Of a DNA stretch of 6,234 bases, positions 1-5,787 are shown one piece after another. The stretch comes from an uncultured bacterium. Lineage in GTDB: Bacteria > Planctomycetota > UBA1135 > UBA2386. A program made the position numbers and the translations under genes. How positions within the stretch are numbered: position 1 is the first letter of the stretch; every line of letters starts with the position of its first letter. The stretch spans positions 1 to 6,234 of the forward strand of contig CALKYL010000157.1 in the NCBI GenBank assembly GCA_938003515.1, in the 5' to 3' direction. The notes beneath the pieces are model-generated. The model was not told where the DNA came from and ran no database searches. It saw only the letters and a list, made by a program, of their open reading frames with translations.

Positions 1-908
1 TCGCCGCGGCTGCGCCGCCCGGCGTGCTCTCGGTCGGCGGCGTGCGTGCCGCCTCCGTCGAACTGCACATCGCCACGCGCAACGGCACCCAGTTCGGCCT
101 GGTGCGCGGCGTCACGCCCGCGGCGTGGCTCGCCCACCCCCAGGTCACGGTCGTCGCAGGGCGCGAACCGCGCGAGCCGTTCGAGGTCATGGTCGGCGCG
201 CTCGCCGCCGCGCGCACCGGGCTGTCGCCCGAACAGGTCGCGATCGGCGCGAAGCTCCCGATCGAGCGTCGCGAGTTCACCGTCGTCGGCCATTTCGCCG
301 CGCCCGGCACGGTCTACGAGGCCGAGATCTGGGGCCGCCTCGCCGACGTCATGCTGGCGACGAAGCGCGAGGACGTGTCCTGCGTCGTGCTGCGGCTGAC
401 CGACGCCGCCCAGGTGCCGGAGGTGCGGTTGTTCGCCGCGCGTCGCGTCGACCTGGAGATCGACGCCGTGCCTGAGACCGAGCTGATGGCGTCCTTGGCG
501 CAGAGCCTGACGCCGATCGCCGCGCTCGCGCGCTGGATGGCGGTGCTGGCCGTCGTCGCCGGGGCGTTCGCCTGCGCCAACACGATGTTCGCCGCGGTGC
601 TGGCGCGCACGCGCGAGCTCGCGACCCTGCGTGCGCTCGGCTACTCACCACTCGCGGTCGGGCTGGGCCTGGTGCAGGAGTCCGTCCTGGTCGCCTTCCT
701 CGGCGGCGCGATCGGCACGCTCGTCGCGCTCGCCGTCGGCGCCGTCTCGCTGCGCTACCCGATGGGCGCGCTGCTGCTCGAGGCCGACCTGTCGAGCCGC
801 GCCGTCGGGTTCGCCGCCGCGGTCGTGTCCGGCCTGCTCGGCGGGGTCGTGCCCGCCGTGCGCGCCGCTCGTATTCCCCTGATCGAAGCCCTAGGAGGCC
901 GTGCATGA
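1..908 (+). CDS. MacB/FtsX-family ABC transporter permease, C-terminal part (5' truncated)
   Basis: The reading frame is open to the left edge (first full codon at base 3), so the true start lies outside the window and the GTG at 24 is probably internal. The first ~500 bases encode a soluble, mostly beta/alpha region consistent with the periplasmic domain between TM1 and TM2 of MacB-like permeases. Three hydrophobic segments follow, at about 537-600, 654-740 and 800-860. Between the first two lies the cytoplasmic segment RTRELATLRALGYSP, which closely matches the family's conserved coupling region that contacts the ATPase. The protein ends in the typical basic tail (VRAARIPLIEALGGRA). Family members work with a separate ATPase to move lipoproteins, lipids, peptides or drugs across the envelope; the substrate here cannot be read. 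The stop codon overlaps the next gene by ATGA, so the two are probably translationally coupled. The ATPase gene would be expected to the left. Family call is secure, subfamily is not. Confidence 0.88.
   Translation, partial: AAAAPPGVLSVGGVRAASVELHIATRNGTQFGLVRGVTPAAWLAHPQVTVVAGREPREPFEVMVGALAAARTGLSPEQVAIGAKLPIERREFTVVGHFAAPGTVYEAEIWGRLADVMLATKREDVSCVVLRLTDAAQVPEVRLFAARRVDLEIDAVPETELMASLAQSLTPIAALARWMAVLAVVAGAFACANTMFAAVLARTRELATLRALGYSPLAVGLGLVQESVLVAFLGGAIGTLVALAVGAVSLRYPMGALLLEADLSSRAVGFAAAVVSGLLGGVVPAVRAARIPLIEALGGRA
893..898 (+). promoter_or_regulatory. Strong Shine-Dalgarno for the lipoprotein gene
   Basis: AGGAGG lies 6 bases before the ATG at 905, inside the last codons of the permease gene. 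It is the best ribosome binding site in the window. It fixes the start of the lipoprotein gene and supports coupled translation through the ATGA overlap. Confidence 0.8.
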
Positions 909-1450
909 AGCCGTTCCGCAACCGTCGCCCTTCCCCCCTCTTCCTGCTGCCGTTGCTGGCGGCCTGCTCGCAGGAGCCGGCGGGCCCGGACGCGCCGCCC
1001 GCGTCGGACGCGCTCGCGAGGTTCGTCGTGACCGCGGACCCGGGCCCGGCGCTCGGCGTCGTCGCCGCCAAGCAGAAGGGCGCGCAGCAGCGCGTCGTCG
1101 TCGAGGGGCGCGTGCACGACGTCACCAAGGGCTTCGCGATCCTCAAGCTGATGGACGCTTCGCTCGACTACTGCGGCCAGATCGACAAGTCGGACACCTG
1201 CCCGACGCCGTGGGACTACTGCTGTGACAGCAAGGAGGACCGGTTGGCCAACAGCCTGCTCGTCGAGATGCGCGGCCCCGACGGCCGGCCGCTGACGACC
1301 CCGTCCTTGCCCAACCTGCGGCTGTGTGACCTCGCGAAGGTCACCGGCGAGCTGGTCGAGGACGAACACGGCAACCTCGTCCTGGTCGCCGACGGGCTGT
1401 ATCGCGCCGAGCGGCCGGAGCTGCCGGACTACGTCCGGTGGCCGCAGTGA
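905..1450 (+). CDS. Cys-rich secreted lipoprotein, function unknown
   Basis: This 181-residue protein begins with a lipoprotein signal peptide: a basic n-region (K2, R5, R7, R8), a short hydrophobic stretch (12-20) and the lipobox LAAC, giving lipidated Cys21. Ser22 at +2 would favour outer-membrane sorting by the Escherichia coli rule, if that applies here. Residues 22-38 are a Pro/Ala/Asp-rich linker. The mature domain starts with a beta-rich stretch (VVVEGRVHDVTKGFAILKLMD, about 64-84) resembling a small OB-like barrel. It continues with a Cys cluster at C90, C99, C106 and C107 around the core TPWDYCC, and a further C141. Such spacing could make disulfides or a metal site. I recall similar TPWDYCC proteins next to MacB-like permeases in planctomycetes but cannot search for them. 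The ATGA overlap with the permease suggests an accessory or cargo-handling partner of that transporter. No enzymatic motif is visible. Confidence 0.85.
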   Translation: MKPFRNRRPSPLFLLPLLAACSQEPAGPDAPPASDALARFVVTADPGPALGVVAAKQKGAQQRVVVEGRVHDVTKGFAILKLMDASLDYCGQIDKSDTCPTPWDYCCDSKEDRLANSLLVEMRGPDGRPLTTPSLPNLRLCDLAKVTGELVEDEHGNLVLVADGLYRAERPELPDYVRWPQ

Positions 1451-1473
1451 GGCCGGCAGCGGAGCGGTAGGCC

Positions 1474-2688
1474 GTGCGCTACGTGCACGGCCGCCACGCG
1501 GCGCGCTCGACCGACGAGTACGTGTTCTGCCAGCTGCTGCCGTACCTCGGCAACAAGCGGCACCTGCTCGACGTGATCGCGGAGGCCGTCGCCGCGACCG
1601 GCGCGCGACCGCAGCGCAGCACGTTCGTCGACGCGTTCGCCGGCAGCGGCGTGGTCGCGCGCCTCGCCAAGCGCCTCGGGTTCGCGGTCGTCGCCAACGA
1701 CTGGGAGCCCTACGCCCGCGTCGTCAACACCGCCGCGCTGTGCGTCGACCGGGAGCCCGCGATGCCCGCGCTCGGCGGCTACCGCCGCGCGCTCGCGACG
1801 CTCGAGGCGCTGCCGGGCGCCGACGGCTGGGTGACGCGTACGCTGTGCCCCGCCGACGACGACGCGCCGGATCCGACCCGCGAGCGGCTGTTCTACCGCC
1901 GCGCGACCGGCCGCCGCATCGACGCGATCCGCCAGCGCGTCGCCGAGTGGCAGGAGGGCGGCGCGATCGACGACGAACAAGCCTGCTGCCTGCTCGCCCC
2001 GCTGCTCTACCAGGCGTGCTGGCTCGCCAACACGAGCGGCGTGTTCAAGGGCTTCCACGCCGGCTGGGGCGGCAGCAACGGCACCGCCCTGCACCGCATC
2101 CTGGCCGACCTGCGCCTGCTGCCGCTGCGTTTCCTCGAGAGCGACCGGCCCCGACACGTGACCGCCGTCGACGCGTTCGCGCTGCCCCGCGCGCTCGAAG
2201 CGCTCGACGTGCGCGCCGACGTCGTCTACCTCGACCCGCCCTACAACCAGCACCCGTACGCGAGCAACTACCACGTGCTCAACTCGCTGGTGCTCTGGGA
2301 TCGTCCGGCCCTGCCGCCGCCGACGACCCGCGGCTTCAAGGCGGGCATCCGCCCGGACTGGCGCCTGCGCCGGAGCCCGTTCAACGAGCGCGGCGCGGCG
2401 GCCGGCGCCTTCGCGCGGCTGCTCGCCGAGGTCGACGCCCCGCACGTGATGGTCAGCTACAGCACCGACGGCCTGATCCCGGTCGAACGGCTGGTCGCTG
2501 CCGCCGCCAAGCACGGTGAGGTGTCGGCGCACTGTCGCAGCTACCGGCGCTACCGGACGAGCCCGACGCGTCCGTCACCGCGGCCACGCACGGTCGAGTT
2601 CGTGCTGCGCATCGACCGCGGGCGACGGGCGGGCGGCTCCGGCGAGACGCTGGCGCGCATCCGCGCCGCGGGCGACAGCGAGGCGTGA
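1474..2688 (+). CDS. D12-class N6-adenine DNA methyltransferase
   Basis: The 404-residue protein transfers a methyl group from S-adenosylmethionine to adenine N6 in a specific DNA sequence. Motif order is that of the alpha (D12/Dam-like) class. The N-terminal motif X is LPYLGNKR (22-29); motif I, for SAM binding, is FVDAFAGSGVVA (51-62), followed by the acidic ND-W loop at 75-77. Residues ~80-245 are a helical target-recognition region including FKGFHAGWGG (191-200). The catalytic motif IV is DPPYNQHPY (254-262), followed by NYH. Near the C-terminus are SYSTDG (328-333) and a basic YRRYRTS stretch, as in family members. The GTG start is chosen because an in-frame TAG lies two codons upstream and GGAG (1461-1464) sits 9 bases before it. 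It follows the lipoprotein by 23 bases, so co-transcription is likely. No restriction endonuclease is visible on either side, so it may be an orphan enzyme, though a partner outside the window cannot be excluded. The recognition sequence cannot be predicted. Confidence 0.93.
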   Translation: MRYVHGRHAARSTDEYVFCQLLPYLGNKRHLLDVIAEAVAATGARPQRSTFVDAFAGSGVVARLAKRLGFAVVANDWEPYARVVNTAALCVDREPAMPALGGYRRALATLEALPGADGWVTRTLCPADDDAPDPTRERLFYRRATGRRIDAIRQRVAEWQEGGAIDDEQACCLLAPLLYQACWLANTSGVFKGFHAGWGGSNGTALHRILADLRLLPLRFLESDRPRHVTAVDAFALPRALEALDVRADVVYLDPPYNQHPYASNYHVLNSLVLWDRPALPPPTTRGFKAGIRPDWRLRRSPFNERGAAAGAFARLLAEVDAPHVMVSYSTDGLIPVERLVAAAAKHGEVSAHCRSYRRYRTSPTRPSPRPRTVEFVLRIDRGRRAGGSGETLARIRAAGDSEA

Positions 2689-2710
2689 CCGACCGCGTTC
2701 CGTTCGGGTC

Positions 2711-2738
2711 TTGGTGTGCGGCCACGACAGCCGATAAT
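2711..2738 (+). promoter_or_regulatory. Candidate sigma70-type promoter giving a leaderless NDH-2 transcript
   Basis: TTGGTG (2711-2716), a 16-base spacer and GATAAT (2733-2738) resemble -35 and -10 elements in the 58-base gap after the methyltransferase gene. GATAAT is 5/6 to the consensus and is AT-rich against a very GC-rich background. The -10 ends 8 bases before the ATG at 2747, so transcription would begin about at the start codon. No Shine-Dalgarno sequence is visible before this ATG, which fits a leaderless message. Confidence 0.55.
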
Positions 2739-2746
2739 CCGGCGCG

Positions 2747-4801
2747 ATGGACGGCGACGCGACGCGACACACGGACGTGCTGGTGCTCGGCGGCGGCTTC
2801 GCCGGCGTCGGCTGCGCGCAGCGGCTCGAGAAGCTGCTGCCGAAGGACCGCACGATCACGCTGCTCAGCAGCGAGAACTACTTCGTCTTCCAGCCGCTCC
2901 TGCCCGAGGTGGTCGGCGCGAGCCTCGCGCCGTCGCACGTCATCAGCCCGCTCCGGCACCTGCTGCGCCGCACGCGGGTCGTGCGCGGCGAGGTCGAGCA
3001 GATCGTGCTCGCGCCGACCGGGTCGGGCGAGGCGGGCACGGTCATCGCCCGCGGTCAGGGCGTCGAGGAGCCGATCGTCTTCACCGCCGCGCACGTCGTG
3101 CTCGCGCTCGGCTCCGTCGTCGACGTGCGCCGGATCCCCGGCATGGCCGAGCACTCGCTGCAGATGAAGAACGTCGCCGACGCGCTCGCCCTGCGGCACG
3201 CCGTGATCACGCGGCTCGAGCGGGCGGTCGTCGAGCGCGACCGCGACGAGCGCGCGGCGCTGCTGACGTTCGTCGTCGTCGGCGGCGGGTTCTCGGGCGT
3301 CGAGACCGCGGCCGAGATCAACGATCTGGTGCGCAGCGCACGGCGGTTCTTCCCGTCGCTCGACGGCCAGCCCGCGCGCGTCGTGTGCGTGCACTCGCGC
3401 GACCGCGTGCTGCCGGAGCTCGACCGCCGCCTGGGCGAACACGCGCAGCGCGTGCTGGAGCGGCGCGGGGTCGAGTTCCGCCTCGAGGAGCGCACGCGCG
3501 CCGCGTCGCGCGACGGCGTGCACCTCGCCAGCGGCGAGCTGATCGAGACCCGGACGATCGTCTGCACGGTCGGCAACGCGCCCCACCCGGTGCTGAAGGA
3601 TCTGACGACGAACGCGGACGGGCGCCTGACGACCGACGAGTTCCTCCGGCTGCCGGGACGCGACCGCGTCTGGGCGCTCGGCGACTGCGCGCGCATCCCC
3701 GACGGCTACGGCGGCGACTGCCCGCCGACGGCGCAGTTCGCGAGCCGTCAGGGAGACGTCGCGGCGCGCAACATCGCCGCCGCGATCGCCGGTCGCCCGC
3801 CGCAGCGGTTCCGCCACAAGAGCCTCGGCCAGCTCGCGACGCTCGGCCACCGCCGCGCCGTCGCCGCGATCGGCCGCCTCAAGCTGACCGGCTTCGTCGC
3901 CTGGTGGCTCTGGCGCACGATCTACCTGATGAAGCTGCCGCGCTTCGACCGCAAGCTGCGCGTCGTCATCGACTGGACCCTCAGCCTGTTCTTCCCGCGC
4001 GACCTGAACGCGCTCGCGCTCGCGCCGACCAGCGACCGCACGGCGATCCACCTCGAGTCCGGCGAGACCCTGTTCCGCCAGGGCGACCCCAGCGCCGCGT
4101 TCTACTGCGTGCAGTCGGGCCGCATCGAGCTGGTGCGCTGCGACGAGGACGGCACCGAGCTCGGCCGCGACCAGCTCGGCCCGGGGGAGCACTTCGGCGA
4201 GGGCTCGCTGCTGCACGGCGGCCTGCGCACGACGACGGCCGTCGCGCTCGAGCCGTCGAACGTGCTGTCGTTCCCCGCGAACGAGTTCACGGCGCTGACC
4301 CGGCACTTCAGCGGCCTGCACCGGCTGCTCGAGGCGACGTCGCGCCGCTTCCAGCCGGCGGACGCGATCCTGCCCGCCTGGGTGCCGCCGGAGCGGCTCG
4401 CCGAGCCCGTGCACGCGGTCATGACGGCGGACGTCGTCACGATGCCGCCGGCGACACCGCTGCAGCAGTGCCTCGCGGAGCTCGTGCGGCGCGGCTTCCA
4501 CTCGTTCCCGATCGTCGACGACGACGGGCGGCTCGTCGGCCTCGTGACCAGCACCGACCTGTTCTCCGCGCTGCGCCGTGACGTCGACCTGCAGCTGCCC
4601 GTCGAGGCGATCGCGACGGCCCGGGTGGACTGTCTCGACCGCGACGCGCCGGTCGCTCGCGCGATGGAGATCATGCGGCGGCGCAACGTCAAGCACGTCG
4701 TCGTCGTCGACGCCGACCGCAAGGTCGCGGGCATCGTGTCGATCAAGGACGTGCTGCGGCAGGTCGTCGTGCCCGCCGCCGAGACGGCCACGCGCACGTG
4801 A
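2747..4801 (+). CDS. Type II NADH dehydrogenase-like flavoprotein fused to cNMP-binding and twin CBS domains
   Basis: A 684-residue three-part fusion. Residues 1-~425 are an NDH-2-like FAD/NAD(P) oxidoreductase, a family that passes electrons from NADH to membrane quinone without pumping protons. It has the FAD motif GGGFAG (15-20), the NAD(P) motif GGGFSG (179-184), the second FAD motif ALGDCA (310-315) and PPTAQFASRQG (326-336), matching the AQxAxQ quinone-site region. The amphipathic or membrane-associated C-terminal part includes FVAWWLWRTIYLM (383-395) and DWTLSLFFPRDL (409-420). Residues ~430-545 form a CRP/PKA-type cyclic-nucleotide-binding domain whose phosphate cassette has FGE (483-485) and R494. 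Residues ~556-612 and ~617-674 are two CBS motifs (a Bateman pair), which usually bind AMP, ATP or related nucleotides. Ordinary NDH-2 proteins are about 400-450 residues, so the last ~250 residues are extra. There is no helix-turn-helix, so the sensors probably act on the enzyme itself. The ATG is supported by the promoter position and by absence of coding homology upstream. The exact substrate (NADH or NADPH) and quinone are not shown. Confidence 0.93.
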   Translation: MDGDATRHTDVLVLGGGFAGVGCAQRLEKLLPKDRTITLLSSENYFVFQPLLPEVVGASLAPSHVISPLRHLLRRTRVVRGEVEQIVLAPTGSGEAGTVIARGQGVEEPIVFTAAHVVLALGSVVDVRRIPGMAEHSLQMKNVADALALRHAVITRLERAVVERDRDERAALLTFVVVGGGFSGVETAAEINDLVRSARRFFPSLDGQPARVVCVHSRDRVLPELDRRLGEHAQRVLERRGVEFRLEERTRAASRDGVHLASGELIETRTIVCTVGNAPHPVLKDLTTNADGRLTTDEFLRLPGRDRVWALGDCARIPDGYGGDCPPTAQFASRQGDVAARNIAAAIAGRPPQRFRHKSLGQLATLGHRRAVAAIGRLKLTGFVAWWLWRTIYLMKLPRFDRKLRVVIDWTLSLFFPRDLNALALAPTSDRTAIHLESGETLFRQGDPSAAFYCVQSGRIELVRCDEDGTELGRDQLGPGEHFGEGSLLHGGLRTTTAVALEPSNVLSFPANEFTALTRHFSGLHRLLEATSRRFQPADAILPAWVPPERLAEPVHAVMTADVVTMPPATPLQQCLAELVRRGFHSFPIVDDDGRLVGLVTSTDLFSALRRDVDLQLPVEAIATARVDCLDRDAPVARAMEIMRRRNVKHVVVVDADRKVAGIVSIKDVLRQVVVPAAETATRT

Positions 4802-4807
4802 GCCGTC
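4783..4807. terminator. Hairpin between convergent genes, likely bidirectional terminator without a U-tract
   Basis: The left arm GACGGCCACG (4783-4792), loop CGCA (4793-4796) and right arm CGTG-A-GCCGTC (4797-4807) form a 10-bp stem with a single bulged A at 4801. The hairpin overlaps the TGA stop of the NADH dehydrogenase gene. On the other strand it begins 7 bases beyond the TAG of the protease gene, so it can serve both. No T-run follows on either strand, so it is not a canonical intrinsic terminator; U-less hairpins are known as terminators or 3'-end stabilisers in GC-rich bacteria. Confidence 0.5.
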
Positions 4808-4814
4808 CGCGAGA

Positions 4815-5750
4815 CTAGCCGCCGGTCTTCAGCTTGCGCGGCGCCGGCAGGTAGTGCACGCCGTTCTCGCTGCGCGTCGTGTCGAGCGCGAACGCGTCGC
4901 GGTTGTTCAGGAAGTCGATGACGTACTTCGACGGAATCGCGAAGTTGAGTCCCTGCATGCCCATGTAGCCGGCGCTGTTGACGCCGACGACCTCGCCGCG
5001 CAGGTTGAACAAGGGGCCGCCCGAGTTGCCCGGGTTGATCGGCGTCGTGATCTGGAAGTGGCAGCGGCCTTCGAACGTGCGGTTGGTCACGCTGATGATC
5101 CCGCTGGACACGGTGCGGTCGAGGCCGATCGGCGCGCCGATCGCGTAGACCGTGTCCCCGACCTGCATCGCGTCGCTGTCGCCCAGGAACACGGTCTTGA
5201 GCTGCAGGTCGTCGGGCGGCTCCATCTTGACCAGCGCGAGGTCCATCGCCGGGTTGATCGCGGCGACCTTGCAGCGACGCACCGTGCGCGGCTCGAAGCC
5301 GCCGGCCGCGACCGGGTAGATCACGACGTCGACCTCGACCTCACGCTCGACGACGTGGAAGTTCGTCACGAGCCAGCCGTCTTCGTGCGTCAGGAACCCG
5401 GAGCCCTGTCCGCCGGCGGCCTCGACCTTGACGACCGCTTCGCCCATGAGCCTCGCGCCCTCGGCGACCGACAGCTCGGGCAGCTCGGCCCTCGCCCAGA
5501 GCTGCTTGCGCACGACGCCGCCGGTGCGCTGGCCGTCGACGGTCTCGCGCCGCAGCACGGCCGCGAGCGGCACCTTGAGCACGTCGAAGCCGACGTCGAG
5601 CAGCACCGCCTGCTCGGTCTCGCGCAGCACGCGACCCTGCAGCTTGCAGCCGCTGCCGAGGTCGAGCACCTGCACGTCGTCCGCGGCAGGCAGCGGCGCG
5701 GGCTCGGGGTCCTGCACGGAGATCGACAGCGCCAGGATTGCGAGCAGCAT
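4815..5750 (-). CDS. Secreted trypsin-like (S1C, DegP/HtrA-type) serine protease with N-terminal small beta-barrel, no PDZ
   Basis: With the ATG at 5750 this is 311 residues. It opens with a short hydrophobic signal peptide (MLLAILALSISVQ) lacking the usual positive charges, then a Pro/Ala linker. Residues ~26-69 (VQVLDLGSGCKLQGRVL, then VLLDVGFDVLKVPL) look like a small Sm/SH3-like beta-barrel. The protease domain (~100-285) has the complete triad: H132 in TNFHVV, D170 in MDLALVKM and S243 in NPGNSGGPLF. It also has GQGSGFL (114-120) before the His strand. These fit the S1C family, which degrades or processes misfolded or specific envelope proteins. Unlike DegP/HtrA there is no PDZ domain; the chain ends soon after GLNFAIPSKYV, with a short LPAPRKLK tail. 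An alternative start is GTG at 5759, with GGAG 9 bases upstream, adding three residues; ATG was preferred because a -10-like TATTGT would place transcription start at it. It is convergent with the NADH dehydrogenase gene and divergent from the FG-GAP gene. Confidence 0.9.
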   Translation of the reverse strand: MLLAILALSISVQDPEPAPLPAADDVQVLDLGSGCKLQGRVLRETEQAVLLDVGFDVLKVPLAAVLRRETVDGQRTGGVVRKQLWARAELPELSVAEGARLMGEAVVKVEAAGGQGSGFLTHEDGWLVTNFHVVEREVEVDVVIYPVAAGGFEPRTVRRCKVAAINPAMDLALVKMEPPDDLQLKTVFLGDSDAMQVGDTVYAIGAPIGLDRTVSSGIISVTNRTFEGRCHFQITTPINPGNSGGPLFNLRGEVVGVNSAGYMGMQGLNFAIPSKYVIDFLNNRDAFALDTTRSENGVHYLPAPRKLKTGG

Positions 5751-5767
5751 CGAGCCCACAATAGATT
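5738..5767 (+). promoter_or_regulatory. Candidate promoter for the FG-GAP protein gene
   Basis: TTGCGA (5738-5743), an 18-base spacer and TAGATT (5762-5767) resemble sigma70 -35 and -10 elements. The -10 ends 9 bases before the ATG at 5777, predicting a leader of only a few bases. The -35 lies inside the first codons of the protease gene. No Shine-Dalgarno sequence precedes the ATG. Confidence 0.45.
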
Positions 5768-5787
5768 GCTCCGCCGATGGACAGCAA
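5758..5787 (-). promoter_or_regulatory. Candidate promoter for the protease gene, overlapping the divergent one
   Basis: Reading on the minus strand, TTGCTG (5787-5782), an 18-base spacer and TATTGT (5763-5758) resemble -35 and -10 elements. The -10 ends 7 bases before the ATG at 5750, so transcription would start at or just before it. The -35 lies in the first codons of the FG-GAP gene. If instead the GTG at 5759 is the real start, this element would overlap the start codon and could not be the promoter. Confidence 0.4.

Noticed and set aside
24..26. GTG as the start of the permease gene.
   Set aside because: The frame continues open to the left edge with sensible sequence (AAAAPPG), and the family needs an N-terminal TM segment and more periplasmic domain, so the gene begins outside the window.
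1420..1442. Imperfect 9-bp hairpin at the end of the lipoprotein gene as an attenuator before the methyltransferase.
   Set aside because: It has two G-U pairs, no T-run, and is wholly coding; there is no independent support.
1429..2532. A 367-codon minus-strand frame over the methyltransferase gene.
   Set aside because: The product has no motif and the same skewed composition; the plus-strand frame carries intact methyltransferase motifs.
2652..2667. GGCGCG-CATC-CGCGCC hairpin near the end of the methyltransferase gene as a terminator.
   Set aside because: It is only a 6-bp stem, inside coding sequence about 20 bases before the stop and without a T-run; such stems are frequent by chance at this GC content.
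2716..4581. A 621-codon plus-strand frame overlapping the NADH dehydrogenase gene in another frame.
   Set aside because: It is almost entirely Arg/Ala/Pro/Gly and shadows the real frame, which has GGGFAG, GGGFSG, cNMP and CBS motifs.
2453..4696. A 747-codon open frame on the minus strand across the NADH dehydrogenase gene.
   Set aside because: It lies opposite a gene with clear domains and motifs. Its product is a low-complexity Arg/Ala/Glu/Val-rich chain with no recognisable domain, as expected for antisense frames in GC-rich DNA.
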